DNA of 64,000 nucleotides from Thermocoleostomius sinensis A174 (lineage in GTDB: Bacteria; Cyanobacteriota; Cyanobacteriia; Elainellales; Elainellaceae): positions 3,325,026 to 3,389,025 of the forward strand of contig NZ_CP113797.1 in the NCBI RefSeq assembly GCF_026802175.1. Direction: 5' to 3'. The translations under genes were made by a program, and so were the position numbers. Below, piece by piece: positions 19,200-27,975 of the stretch. Below the pieces are notes generated by a model. That model was not told where the DNA came from and did no database searches. It saw only the letters and a program-made list of their open reading frames with translations. Numbering within the stretch: position 1 is the first letter of the stretch; each line of letters begins with the position of its first letter.

Positions 19200-19979
19200 A
19201 TGTTAAAGGGCACTCGTAACATTTTGTTAATGACAGCAACAATTACTCCGAAATCAGGTGTTCCAAATTTAAAGAGAATAGATCCTTCTACGCGCATGCA
19301 GGACTATAAGAAAGCACTTGAATTTTATCTTTCGATCGTTAACAAAGGTTGTGATGGTATTGTATTTGCTGAAAACTCGAATTCAGATATTACTGAATTG
19401 AAGAGTTTAGTTGAAGAGCAGGGTTTGACTGAGCAAGTCGAATTTATTGTATTTGATGGCTTAGATTATCCTCCTCACTACGATCGTGGCTATGGTGAAT
19501 TTAAGCTACTTGACTATGCAATGGAGAATTCCAAGTTCATCCACAATCAAACTAATAGAACAGTGATTTGGAAGGTCACTGGCCGTTATATAATCAGCAA
19601 CCTGCAACACATATTTTACAGTCAACCAAATCAATTTGATGTTTACTGTAATTGTCGTAACTATCCAAAACGTTGGGTTGACACCTATTTTATGGCATGG
19701 ACACCAGCAGCGTATGAAACCTGTTTTCGAGATGTCTATCATCGTCTTAAGACCAACGTACCCGGCATTCCTCAAGGTATTGCTGCTGAAGAACTTTTAA
19801 GAAGTTGGCTTGACCAAAAATTTCTAAGACAAACCATTAAGTTTGTTTATCGTTTTTATATGACCCCTGAAGTTGAAGGGATTCGCGGTGCTGATAATAA
19901 GGGCTACTCAACTGATGAAATTTGGAAGCTTCGAATACGAAAAACTTTACAAAGAACAATGCCTTGGTTATGGGTTTGA
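19200..19979 (+). CDS. Unrecognised polysaccharide-locus protein, possibly GT-A-like
   Basis: 259 residues, no family I can name with confidence. It has an alternating alpha/beta look: NILLMTATITPKSGVPNLKR, then YLSIVNKGCDGIVFAENSNSD, VEFIVFDGLDYPPHYDRGYGEFKLLDYAM and VIWKVTGRYIISNL, with a conserved-looking FMAWTPAAYETCF. Similar open frames with RGYGE and K-V-T-G-R-Y blocks occur in lipopolysaccharide and capsule loci of other bacteria, so a glycosyltransferase role is plausible but not shown. It lies between two GT4 genes, with AAGGAGTT 12-18 nt before ATG 19200. Confidence 0.8.
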   Translation: MLKGTRNILLMTATITPKSGVPNLKRIDPSTRMQDYKKALEFYLSIVNKGCDGIVFAENSNSDITELKSLVEEQGLTEQVEFIVFDGLDYPPHYDRGYGEFKLLDYAMENSKFIHNQTNRTVIWKVTGRYIISNLQHIFYSQPNQFDVYCNCRNYPKRWVDTYFMAWTPAAYETCFRDVYHRLKTNVPGIPQGIAAEELLRSWLDQKFLRQTIKFVYRFYMTPEVEGIRGADNKGYSTDEIWKLRIRKTLQRTMPWLWV

Positions 19980-20022
19980 TTTCTCAGCCATCTGAGGTTG
20001 ATAGATTAGGAGGCAGACTTGT

Positions 20023-21156
20023 ATGAATCGATTGCACATAGCTATTTTTCAACCCCCGATGCACGGAAATGGACTCGATCGAGTTGTGTTAAACCTCGCA
20101 AAAGCCTTTGTCGAATTTGGCTTTTGTGTTGACCTTGTTACTCCCGAGATTAGCAAGTATCAAAAGCAGGCAACCCAGGGTTATCCGTCACAAATTCGTA
20201 ACATACGACTACTAGATGTATCTATTACGAAACCTATCTTTCTGGAGAAGGTCATTAAACTCAGTCAATATCTTAAAGAAGTAAGACCAGATATTTTGTT
20301 AGCAAATAATGATTACGTTGGCGTGGCAAATCTCGCGAAATCAATTTCTAATAGTCCCACTAAATTAGTTCACGGAGTGCATATTAATGTTTCTCAATAT
20401 TTTAGTAAACTTTCAGGCATTCGAGCTACTATAAGGCCTTTTTTACTGAAACATTCCTACTGCAAGGCTGATGGCATTATTGCAGTGTCTCAAGGCGTTG
20501 CCAAGGATCTTGCACAACTTATCAACATACCTACAGAGAAGATTCAAGTAATTTATAATCCAGTAGTTACACCTGATTTATTGCTCAAAGCTAACGAATC
20601 TTTGGAACACTTGTGGTTTGCGCCTAGTGAACCACCTGTCATTTTAGGCGCAGGAAGATTATTTCATCAAAAGGATTTTGTTACCTTGATTAAGGCTTTT
20701 GCTAAAGTAAGACAGAAACAAAATTGTCGACTAATTATTATTGGGGAATGGTCTCCTTACAAATTTGAGTTAGATACTCTAATTAATGAACTTAATCTAG
20801 GAGACGATGTTGATTTTCCAGGATATGTACACAATCCCTACGCATATATGGCTCATGCTTCTTTGTTTGTAATGTCCTCGAAATATGAAGGCTTTGGTAA
20901 TGTGCTAGTGGAAGCTATGGCTGTTGGCACACCCGTTGTTTCAACTGATTGTGAAAGCGGACCTGCTGAAATTTTGGATCAGGGTAGGTATGGCAAATTA
21001 GTTCCAGTTGGCGATTCTGATGCTTTAGCGAGTGCTATTCTCAAAACTATTGAACATTCAATAGATGCTAAGATTCTTCAAGAGCGCGCTCAAAAATTTT
21101 CGCAAGAGAAAATTGCCCGGCAATACTTAGATTATTTTGAGATATTATCGAAGTAG
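20023..21156 (+). CDS. GT4-family glycosyltransferase
   Basis: 377 residues with AGGAGG upstream of ATG 20023. Starts NRLHIAIFQPPMHGNGLDRVVLNL; acceptor side TKLVHGVHINVSQYF; linker VIYNPVVTPDLL; donor domain VILGAGRLFHQKDFVTLIKAF, LIIIGEWSPYKFEL, VDFPGYVHNPYAYMAHA and the E-x7-E motif YEGFGNVLVEAMAVGTPVV (about 288-296). Organisation resembles amylovoran/GalNAc-type GT4 enzymes. A 235-nt non-coding gap follows. Confidence 0.88.
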   Translation: MNRLHIAIFQPPMHGNGLDRVVLNLAKAFVEFGFCVDLVTPEISKYQKQATQGYPSQIRNIRLLDVSITKPIFLEKVIKLSQYLKEVRPDILLANNDYVGVANLAKSISNSPTKLVHGVHINVSQYFSKLSGIRATIRPFLLKHSYCKADGIIAVSQGVAKDLAQLINIPTEKIQVIYNPVVTPDLLLKANESLEHLWFAPSEPPVILGAGRLFHQKDFVTLIKAFAKVRQKQNCRLIIIGEWSPYKFELDTLINELNLGDDVDFPGYVHNPYAYMAHASLFVMSSKYEGFGNVLVEAMAVGTPVVSTDCESGPAEILDQGRYGKLVPVGDSDALASAILKTIEHSIDAKILQERAQKFSQEKIARQYLDYFEILSK

Positions 21157-21391
21157 ATTTTCTGAAATCAAATTTAGTTTTAGAATTAGCCAAGGTGTAG
21201 ATTCTTACAGAAATGCACGAGCTTGTTCATGAAGGTGTAAATTTTCCTCTGAAGAGTATACTTCAGACAACACATGAAATCCACAAAATTAAGTCTAGCG
21301 AAAGATTTTCTAAACAAACATTGGCTTACTAAGACATAAAGCTACGGTAATACTCTCTTCTTCAATTTATATTGTTGTAGTAGGACGAGTT

Positions 21392-22093
21392 ATGTTTACA
21401 GTTTTTCCATTACTCATCGCGTTGTTACCTGCGAAATTTAAGCCATTCTTGTATAGACGTTTGTTGGGATGGCAAATTGGAAGCAATGTTCACATCGGAC
21501 TAAGTTATATTAATGGACAACATGTAATAATTGGAAGCAACGTCACTATAGGTCACTTCAACATTCTTACAACTTTTCGTTACTTGAAAATCGGTTCCTA
21601 TACCTTCATCAAAAATTTTAATCACTTTTCTGGTCGATGTGATCACCCGAAATGGCCAGGGTATTTGGAAATCGGTGAAGGTGTAAACATTATGAATCAT
21701 CACTACGTAGATTCGCACGGAAAAGTTGAAATTGGCAACAACTCTATTTTGGCGGGAAGAGATACGCATATTTGGAGTCATAGCCTTAGCTATGAACAAG
21801 CTAAACCAATGCTGTCACCGCTCGAAATCACAGTTGGAGAGAACGTTTACGTTGGTGCCAGATCAACATTGGTACAGTGTTATATTCCTGATTACTCAGT
21901 CATTGGCGCAGGTAGCGTTGTCACACGAGACTTTCCGTCGGAGCCAAACTGTCGCTTGTTGATTGCAGGCAATCCTGCTTGTGTCAAAAAACGTTATCCT
22001 CTTAAGACACTAAACCGCGTTAGAGAACCCTTAAATAAGGATGCTTTCAGCAAGGACCCTAGTATAACCTTTAATGATGAGCAAAACAGATAG
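21392..22093 (+). CDS. Left-handed beta-helix (hexapeptide) acyltransferase
   Basis: 233 residues with many hexapeptide repeats of the [LIV]-G-x-x-x-x kind, e.g. IGSNVHIGLSYI, IIGSNVTIGHF, LKIGSYTFI, LEIGEGVNI, VEIGNNSILAG, ITVGENVYVGARS and VIGAGSVVTRDFP, ending IAGNPACVKKRY as in WcaF/NodL-type O-acetyltransferases. The catalytic histidine is probably in DTHIWSHSLSY. Expected to O-acetylate a sugar of the repeat unit using acetyl-CoA. It overlaps the next gene by 20 bp, so the two are likely coupled. Confidence 0.86.
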   Translation: MFTVFPLLIALLPAKFKPFLYRRLLGWQIGSNVHIGLSYINGQHVIIGSNVTIGHFNILTTFRYLKIGSYTFIKNFNHFSGRCDHPKWPGYLEIGEGVNIMNHHYVDSHGKVEIGNNSILAGRDTHIWSHSLSYEQAKPMLSPLEITVGENVYVGARSTLVQCYIPDYSVIGAGSVVTRDFPSEPNCRLLIAGNPACVKKRYPLKTLNRVREPLNKDAFSKDPSITFNDEQNR

Positions 22094-23228
22094 TCAAACG
22101 GCATCCATTGTATGTGTTGGAAATCGATGGTTCCCGATAGCTTCTGGCGGAGCAGAACGTTACATATATGAACTGATTCATTATTTGGTAGGAAGTGGCG
22201 ACCTTGTTGAATTATGCGCCACTGACCTGCCAGCGTCTGAGGCTCACTCATCCCCTTTGTTAACCAAGCTGGCTTCTGCTGAACAAGTGCTTTTGCAGCG
22301 ACTGTGGAGCTGTTATTTTCAGTTTCAGGAGAGGGGCTTTACTATACCTGATGCCATCAACATTCACTTCGCCCTTTACGGTCTAGCTGCGTTACCTCAC
22401 TTACCCAAGGATATTCCCATTACTTTTACCTTTCATGGACCCTGGGCATTGGAAAGTCAGCAAGAAGGCGAAAAGAAATTTAGCATATTTTTCAAACAAC
22501 AGATCGAGAACCGAGTTTATCAACGCTGCGATCGCTTCATCGTTCTCAGCAAAGCCTTCGGCAACATCCTACACAAACACTATCGCATTCCTTGGGATAA
22601 GATTCATATCATTCCCGGTGGCGTTAACACCACTCACTTTCAACCAAACCTATCGCGTGATCAAGCTCGTACTCAGCTAGGTTGGCCCACCGATCGCCCG
22701 ATTCTCTTCACCCCGCGTCGATTAGTACAACGGATGGGAGTAGACAAACTCCTGGATGCTATGACACAGGTTAAACGTCAATTCCCAGAGGTTTGGCTGG
22801 CGATTGCTGGTAAGGGACTACAGCGAGATACTTTAGAGCGACAAGCTCAAGCGCTAGACTTGCAGCAGCATGTTAAATTCCTAGGATTTTTGCCAGACGA
22901 ACAGTTGCCCATTGCTTATCAAGCTGCCGATCTCACCGTTGTTCCCAGCCAAAGCTTAGAAGGATTTGGGTTAATTTTAGTGGAGTCTTTAGCCTGTGGC
23001 ACGCCTGCTCTCTGCACTCCCATTGGCGGAATGCCTGAAATATTACGTCCCTTCTCTCCCGAACTGATTACCGAAACCCATCACGCAGATGCGATCGCTC
23101 AACGCATCATTGACCTGTTAAATGGAGCTATTGCCTTACCCTCTCGCCAAGCCTGTCGCGACTATAGCTGCACTCGGTTTGACTGGAACATCATTGCACC
23201 TCAAGTGCGACAGGTATTACTACGCTGA
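22074..23228 (+). CDS. GT4-family glycosyltransferase (last gene of EPS island)
   Basis: 384 residues, starting within the acyltransferase gene (ATGATGAGC at 22074). CVGNRWFPIASGGAERYIYEL carries the acceptor-side GGAER; linker IIPGGVNTTHFQP; donor domain ILFTPRRLVQRMGVDKLLDAM, VWLAIAGKGLQRDTLE, VKFLGFLPDEQLPIAYQAAD; E-x7-E motif LEGFGLILVESLACGTPAL (about 296-304). The gene is richer in G/C and in GCGATCGC octamers than the preceding island genes, closer to the chromosomal background. It ends the island. Confidence 0.88.
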   Translation: MMSKTDSQTASIVCVGNRWFPIASGGAERYIYELIHYLVGSGDLVELCATDLPASEAHSSPLLTKLASAEQVLLQRLWSCYFQFQERGFTIPDAINIHFALYGLAALPHLPKDIPITFTFHGPWALESQQEGEKKFSIFFKQQIENRVYQRCDRFIVLSKAFGNILHKHYRIPWDKIHIIPGGVNTTHFQPNLSRDQARTQLGWPTDRPILFTPRRLVQRMGVDKLLDAMTQVKRQFPEVWLAIAGKGLQRDTLERQAQALDLQQHVKFLGFLPDEQLPIAYQAADLTVVPSQSLEGFGLILVESLACGTPALCTPIGGMPEILRPFSPELITETHHADAIAQRIIDLLNGAIALPSRQACRDYSCTRFDWNIIAPQVRQVLLR

Positions 23229-23432
23229 GTGAGTGGGGTGTGAGTAACTGGTGTGATTCGCTCCGGGCTACATCCCAGTCAGGCTGAACGATTTAACCAG
23301 TAAAGCCATAACAAGCGAGTGACCTCAGTGAGTCTCTGAGCATAACACTTTCTCAAACTTTGCCATCGATCGTCCTCTCTGTTTTTACAATCAACACGGT
23401 GCACTACCTACGAAAGGAGCAACGATCAATTC

Positions 23433-24092
23433 ATGATTGAACAAAATGCCACCATGCGAAAAGAACTCCTGACCGGGCTACAGGGCTTCATGGCGTTTGT
23501 GAAGAATCCAGGTGATACCGAATCAGTGTTTGATATTGCCGAAGCAATGGGACAAACCGAAGCCCAAGCAGCAGCCATGGAATATCTCAAATCGATTCCG
23601 GAAGTAGCACAGATAATTGCAGAACGCTACATTGCTCCTACACCCAACCTACAGAAATTGCTAGCCTTGCCCACCGATTCCTTGGGGTATGTGTACAGTT
23701 CGCACTTGACCGAAGCAAACTTTGACCCGGAGTTCTATCGCAAGGTGGTGATTCAAGATGACTTTACCTACATTGCGCTGCGGATGCGGCAAACTCACGA
23801 TATTTGGCACACGGTGACGGGGTTTGGCGTTGATGTCATGGGTGAAATTGGGCTACAAGCATTTCAACTGGCACAAAACCGATCGCCCTTGGCGGTGATG
23901 CTGATGGCAGGAGCGCTGCTCAGCACGATTCGAACCTCCGGTAATCTCAATACCCTGATGCAAGTGATGGATCGGGGCTATCGCATGGGTGTCCAGGCAA
24001 AACCATTTTTGGCACAGAAGTGGGAAGAAGCCTGGGACAAACCTCTAGCAACATGGCGATCGGAACTGACGGTCGAAGCAATCAACGCTTAA
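23433..24092 (+). CDS. COQ4-like protein
   Basis: 219 residues of the COQ4 family. The zinc motif HDxxH-x(n)-E is present as THDIWHTVTGFGVDVMGEIGLQAF (about 121-144), with conserved LGYVYSSHL and DDFTYIALRMRQT before it. In eukaryotes COQ4 is needed for coenzyme Q synthesis; cyanobacteria make plastoquinone, so the role here is probably a lipid or quinone-related one, not ubiquinone itself (inference). AAAGGAG upstream of the start at 23433. Flanked by the polysaccharide island and a pentapeptide protein; no operon partner is evident. Confidence 0.82.
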   Translation: MIEQNATMRKELLTGLQGFMAFVKNPGDTESVFDIAEAMGQTEAQAAAMEYLKSIPEVAQIIAERYIAPTPNLQKLLALPTDSLGYVYSSHLTEANFDPEFYRKVVIQDDFTYIALRMRQTHDIWHTVTGFGVDVMGEIGLQAFQLAQNRSPLAVMLMAGALLSTIRTSGNLNTLMQVMDRGYRMGVQAKPFLAQKWEEAWDKPLATWRSELTVEAINA

Positions 24093-24204
24093 GCTTAATA
24101 CACTGAACCCTTGACAATTTCACATAGAGTTCATATCGCTCCGGATAAATCTCCTTTAAGTTGGTGGTAGTAACATAGAGACCCAAGCAAAAGTAGTATA
24201 CTGA

Positions 24205-25311
24205 ATGACTCTACGTAAGCCGCCATCTTCAGATTCTTCTTTCTATGGTCGTGCTCCCTCCAGCGGAGGACTGCGCCTATTTTCGGGAATTCGTACTCGT
24301 CTAGGATTGTGGCGAGGCAAGAAAAATCTGCGGGGCATTAATCTGCGAGGAGCCGATCTCACCCGAGTCGATTTTATTGGTAGTTTGTTGCTGTGGGCAA
24401 ATTTTGTCTGGGCGATCTTGCTATGGACGATGCTCAGCCAAGCAGGAGTGATCGGCATTATCTTGATTTGGGCCAATCTGCTCTGGACAATTCTGGTGTG
24501 GATCAATTTGCGCGAATCGAGCCTGCGTCAAGATGACGATCGCAGCAAGAACCTCAGAAACGCCATCCTGGTTGGCATCATCTTGATTTGGGCGACACTG
24601 ATCTGGTCAATTTTGATCTCAAATAGTTCCAACCGAGGAGCGCTGGTGTTATGGGCCAACCCGAATATGGCTTTTATTCTTTGGGCAATTTTTGGCCGCG
24701 TCGATCTGACGGACGCCGATTTGCGCGAAGCCAACCTCAGCAAAGCCAACCTCAGCCGGGTAGACTTCCGAGATGCCAATCTCAGTTATGCTAACCTGCG
24801 CGGAGCCAACCTCCGAGAAGCAATCTTGCGCGGAGCCAATCTCAGTTATGCAGATTTGTCTGGGGCCGATCTCAGTGATGCCGACCTACGCCAGGCAGTC
24901 TTGCGCGGAGCCAACCTCAACAGCGCCGATTTAAGCAGTTGTGATTTAACAGACACAGACCTGCGAGAGTCTACACTTAATCAAGCTAGTTTGAGTGCAG
25001 CCAATTTAAGTTGGGCTAAACTGAGTAGGGCTAATTTGAGCACGGCCAATTTAAGTTGGGCCAACCTCAGCCGAGCCAGGCTGCATGGTGCCAATCTGAG
25101 TCATGCGGATCTCAGTGGAGCCGATTTTCGTGAGGCCAATCTCAACGAAGCCAATGTCCAGGGAGTCGATCTCAGCGTTGTATTGGTTCGGGGTGCACGG
25201 TTTGGTCACAATGCTGGATTAGATGCAAGCGAAAAATTTAACCTGAAAGCGCGTGGAGCGATTCTTGATGAATCAGCAATTTCAGGGATCGAAAATTTGG
25301 AGAAGCAGTAG
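24205..25311 (+). CDS. Pentapeptide-repeat protein with tryptophan-rich hydrophobic coils
   Basis: 368 residues. The C-terminal two thirds (about 170-350) are unbroken A(D/N)LXX repeats forming a right-handed four-sided beta-helix. The N-terminal third contains hydrophobic stretches that keep the same five-residue period with Trp at position five: [40 protein letters not shown] and AFILW. The general layout (membrane-type N-terminus plus pentapeptides) recalls HglK of heterocyst glycolipid localisation. Whether the Trp pentads form helices in the membrane or hydrophobic beta-helix coils is open. The MarR gene follows within about 35 nt. Confidence 0.9.
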   Translation: MTLRKPPSSDSSFYGRAPSSGGLRLFSGIRTRLGLWRGKKNLRGINLRGADLTRVDFIGSLLLWANFVWAILLWTMLSQAGVIGIILIWANLLWTILVWINLRESSLRQDDDRSKNLRNAILVGIILIWATLIWSILISNSSNRGALVLWANPNMAFILWAIFGRVDLTDADLREANLSKANLSRVDFRDANLSYANLRGANLREAILRGANLSYADLSGADLSDADLRQAVLRGANLNSADLSSCDLTDTDLRESTLNQASLSAANLSWAKLSRANLSTANLSWANLSRARLHGANLSHADLSGADFREANLNEANVQGVDLSVVLVRGARFGHNAGLDASEKFNLKARGAILDESAISGIENLEKQ

Positions 25312-25345
25312 AATTCAGTATCACTATTTGATTGAGGGTAGAGAT

Positions 25346-25837
25346 TTGATACGCAGTCAGGTGGAACATCTCGCCGAACCTATCATTTCCGACGATCGCG
25401 CAACCATGATCGCTGCTGCCGAAGCTTTCATGCCCGCCATGCGCGAATTGGTTCGAGCTTATCAAGCATTCGATTCTTATGCGGAACGGCACATTCGGCA
25501 GTTGGGTCTGACGCCACCGCAGTTTGATGTAATTGCCACGTTGGGTAATACTCCCGGTATGAGTATGGGAGAACTCGCCGAAAAAACATTGGTGACAAAA
25601 GGCACGCTCACGGGCATCGTCGATCGCCTTGAAGCGAAACAACTCGTGCGGCGGGAAGTGCCAGAGGGCAACCGACGCAGCTTTACGGTTGTGCTAACGC
25701 CTGAAGGTGAAGCGGTGTTTCGAGAGGTGTTTCCAATTCATGTGGCACATTTAAAGCAGCGGTTTGAACAATTAGAGCCGACGGAATTGGAACGGTTGCA
25801 GGTGTTGCTTCGGCGGTTGCGGGAAGTGTTTGATTAG
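25346..25837 (+). CDS. MarR-family transcriptional regulator
   Basis: Winged-helix DNA-binding dimer. Core visible: RQLGLTPPQFDVIATLGNTPG (recognition region start), MSMGELAEKTLVTKGTLTGIVDRLEAKQLVRRE (helix-turn-helix) and NRRSFTVVLTPEGEAVF (wing). The start is uncertain: TTG 25346 has GAGGG just upstream; ATG 25406 begins directly at the first helix; an ATG at 25253 would overlap the pentapeptide gene by 59 bp. Ligand and targets unknown; it is likely co-transcribed with the upstream gene and may regulate it. Confidence 0.83.
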   Translation: MIRSQVEHLAEPIISDDRATMIAAAEAFMPAMRELVRAYQAFDSYAERHIRQLGLTPPQFDVIATLGNTPGMSMGELAEKTLVTKGTLTGIVDRLEAKQLVRREVPEGNRRSFTVVLTPEGEAVFREVFPIHVAHLKQRFEQLEPTELERLQVLLRRLREVFD

Positions 25838-25854
25838 GGAGTTGGGAGTTGGAG

Positions 25855-26220
25855 TTAGGGGTTGGGAAAGCGGGATTGACGATAGCTCAGGAGCCAGTTG
25901 ACGATCGTGGCGCGGCGAGTTTTGCGGGGCACGAGTTCATCAACGGTGTAGCCGGCAAAGCCGAGTTCTTGTTTGAGTAGTTGCTTATGTTCTTTGGGAA
26001 TCGATCGCGTTAGCTTCACCGTAGCAGGACGGCTATCAATAAAATTGGGCGGGGTAGGATAATCAATGCGCCATTCTTCTGCCACGAGGGTATTGTCCCA
26101 GCGATCGGTGGTTGCATCATGGCGATACCCTAAGCAATGCCACACAAGCTGATTCACTGTGGCATCATCGATTTCGTCTCTCAAAATTGCCCAAAGGGTG
26201 TCGTCGGTTAGGGGAAGCAT
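25855..26220 (-). CDS. DUF1823-type cyanobacterial/plastid protein
   Basis: 121 residues from ATG 26220 (a longer frame to 26283 lacks family-like sequence). Features: LPLTDDTLWAILRDEIDDATVNQLVWHCLGYRHD, EEWRIDYPTPPNFIDSRPATVKLTRSIP, and a basic C-terminus with KTRRATIVNWLLSY. This matches a short family found in cyanobacteria and plants whose function is unknown; assignment is from memory of the family pattern. The C-terminal codons lie in a G-rich (C-rich on the coding strand) tract. Convergent with the MarR gene. Confidence 0.72.
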   Translation of the reverse strand: MLPLTDDTLWAILRDEIDDATVNQLVWHCLGYRHDATTDRWDNTLVAEEWRIDYPTPPNFIDSRPATVKLTRSIPKEHKQLLKQELGFAGYTVDELVPRKTRRATIVNWLLSYRQSRFPNP

Positions 26221-26283
26221 CGTCAAGAATTCAAAACGAGGACTATGGCAACAGAATGGCAGCGGTGGATCGGTTTGGATCAT

Positions 26284-26784
26284 CTCAGATTGTTAAAACC
26301 CAACACCGCTTTGAAGTCTAAACTTATCTGAATCATCCCTCATCCTGCTATAGAAGATTGCCATAATTGCCATAAAAGAAAATTGGGCCTTGCTGAAGTC
26401 AGACATGCCTGACTAATTTTGCTTTCAAGGGGTGGGGCGTTTCGCGAAACGCTCTGACGGGAGCCATCCATCAACTCATAGGTCAGGGAACACTGACATG
26501 AAAATATTGCTCTCTAGCCTTTAACCGTCAGCTTTTGACCTTTCCTCAATATGGACACTGAAGAAATCGTCACAAAGATAGAGGGCGATCGGAATTCCCT
26601 TCCACAAACTGGAATTAAGCGTTTAACTGTCCCTGCCCTGCAACTCAGTTGTGGGGCTTTTATTTTGTTGCACCTGCTTGGCGGATGATAGTAACCAATG
26701 TTGATATTTTGCAAAATGTTACAAAAGAACTCGATATTCTAGAAGAGTCAAGCTACAGTGCAGCAAGTAGCAGCGAGGTCAGCC
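26284..26784. other. 500-nt intergenic region with palindrome and a possible small ORF
   Basis: Contains a 16-bp perfect palindrome (26437-26452, listed separately). A possible 45-residue frame on the plus strand (26551-26688; starts MDTEEIVTKIEGDR, ends in the hydrophobic AFILLHLLGG) has no ribosome site, so I do not call it a gene. Nothing else recognised. Confidence 0.5.
26437..26452. repeat. Palindrome GCGTTTCGCGAAACGC
   Basis: Perfect 16-bp palindrome in intergenic DNA. A near-identical element, CGTTTCGCGAAGCGC, occurs at 29212-29226, and in both the palindrome is followed within a few bases by TGAC. Two similar copies in intergenic positions suggest a dispersed palindromic repeat family. 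Confidence 0.6.
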
Positions 26785-27105
26785 ATGAAGATTGTTTGGG
26801 AACAAAGCATTTATGTTGGCAATGCACCTGTTTTTTGTTCCATTTGCGGTTGTCAGTCTTATCCTGTGCGTAACCAAAACAATCAACTGTTGCTAGCGGT
26901 CATTTACAACAAACAAGGCGTTGCGCTGGGGGAAGCCTGTCGAGATTGTGTAGCATCGGGTTCGGTTGGGATTCGATCGCGGCTAGAAGAACGCATTCAA
27001 TCGCTTCAAGCCAAAATTGCAGAACTTCAGACATTAGCTGAAACTGAGATCCAGACGCCTTCACTTGAGCAAGAGTTCCAAGCCTATCGTAGAGACACGG
27101 TATGA
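26785..27105 (+). CDS. Small CxxC protein, conserved hypothetical
   Basis: 106 residues from ATG 26785. The N-terminal half has two CxxC pairs, VFCSICGCQ and EACRDCVASG, suggesting a small zinc ribbon. The C-terminal half (RSRLEERIQSLQAKIAELQTLAE) is a predicted coiled coil. I do not recognise a named family. The frame can be extended 9 codons upstream, but the shorter start gives a more family-like MKIVWEQSIYVGN. It converges on the small minus-strand genes at 27147-27594. Confidence 0.65.
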   Translation: MKIVWEQSIYVGNAPVFCSICGCQSYPVRNQNNQLLLAVIYNKQGVALGEACRDCVASGSVGIRSRLEERIQSLQAKIAELQTLAETEIQTPSLEQEFQAYRRDTV

Positions 27106-27146
27106 ACGGAGATTTCATCCAGGTGGCGTCACGGTAGGGGCAAGCG

Positions 27147-27266
27147 CTACAATCGACGGCGCTGATTCAATAGCAAAACGACAATCAAGGCAAAGCTCCC
27201 GACCAGCAGTCCGATCGCCAGTGTACTGCCAACCACATCAAACCAATCAATTGCCACACTATCCAT
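27147..27266 (-). CDS. 39-residue single-pass membrane protein
   Basis: MDSVAIDWFDVVGSTLAIGL begins a 39-residue product with one membrane helix (about 10-32) and a basic end NQRRRL. It starts inside the last codons of the upstream membrane protein: the shared bases ATGGATAG contain its ATG and the neighbour's TAG. This stop-start overlap supports expression by translational coupling. Size and shape resemble small subunits of thylakoid complexes (photosystem, cytochrome b6f or NDH-1), but I cannot match it to a named one. Confidence 0.6.
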   Translation of the reverse strand: MDSVAIDWFDVVGSTLAIGLLVGSFALIVVLLLNQRRRL

Positions 27267-27594
27267 GCGTGTTCATCCAGGTGCGAGTGTCTTGGCTAGA
27301 CCAGTGACTGGCAAGGGCAACGGCCACCAAGTTAATCAGCAGGCAAAGGCTACCCAAACCAGTCAGAATATAGGTTGGTAGCATCACCACCCCGATCGCT
27401 AACCAGGTCAGCACGTGTAGAATCAGCAATAGCGCATACAAGCTAGCTGCCAGTGACATGGCATAAATTTGTTTGGGCGATCGGCGGAACCAAATCAACA
27501 ATAGGGTTTGCAAGGTAGCTAGCAAATTGGCGGGAACCAAGACCGCGCAAATTGCTACACAGTGAGTTCGAGAAAATTCAAATAAATCAGGCAT
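27259..27594 (-). CDS. Small polytopic membrane protein, unknown
   Basis: 111 residues with about three hydrophobic helices: CVAICAVLVPANLLATLQTLLLIW, MSLAASLYALLLILHVLTWLAIGVVML and ILTGLGSLCLLINLVAVALA. Hydrophilic ends. No motif identifies a function. Its stop overlaps the start of the 39-residue membrane protein, so the two probably form a two-gene unit whose products may interact. Confidence 0.65.
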   Translation of the reverse strand: MPDLFEFSRTHCVAICAVLVPANLLATLQTLLLIWFRRSPKQIYAMSLAASLYALLLILHVLTWLAIGVVMLPTYILTGLGSLCLLINLVAVALASHWSSQDTRTWMNTHG

Positions 27595-27669
27595 TTGAAG
27601 TTCAATCCCTGTGGGTGGATGTCCCTAGAATACCTGTTTACAATCATTTTTAGTGTTCACTCACACGTT

Positions 27670-27975
27670 TCACTTGCTACTGTAATAAAACGCAATCTCT
27701 TTGTCTTTGAGAGGGGCAAAGTCGGCATCTACTAACATCTGGTTGAGTTCTGCTTGGGGAATATGCTTCGCTCCAATGCGGACAATACGAGAGCGCATGG
27801 TGTTGCTGACGCCACTGCGTTGCCGACCAGCTTCTAAGGCCATGACTTTGTTGTAAAGTTCAAGTTTTGCAGATGGAATGGGCGATCCGTCTAGGTCAAT
27901 ACCACGGGCGATCGCTTCATCGACGGCCTCTGCTCCTGTGGTGCTATCTAAGCCTGAATTTGCTTCCGTTGTCAT
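27670..27975 (-). CDS. Conserved hypothetical protein
   Basis: 101 residues from ATG 27975 (an extension to 28074 reads a serine/cysteine-rich, unlikely N-terminus). Sequence: MTTEANSGLDSTTGAEAVDE, AIARGIDLDGSPIPSAKLELYNKVMALE, RSRIVRIGAKHIPQAELNQMLVDADFAPLKDKEIAFYY. Mixed helix with a C-terminal helical hairpin; soluble. No function recognised. Confidence 0.62.
   Translation of the reverse strand: MTTEANSGLDSTTGAEAVDEAIARGIDLDGSPIPSAKLELYNKVMALEAGRQRSGVSNTMRSRIVRIGAKHIPQAELNQMLVDADFAPLKDKEIAFYYSSK

Noticed and set aside
21213-21332. 39-residue frame in the gap before the acyltransferase
   Set aside because: No ribosome site and no recognisable sequence; may be a chance frame or a remnant too short to assign.
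26551-26688. 45-residue frame with a hydrophobic end
   Set aside because: No ribosome site or neighbour context; kept only as a note in the intergenic entry.
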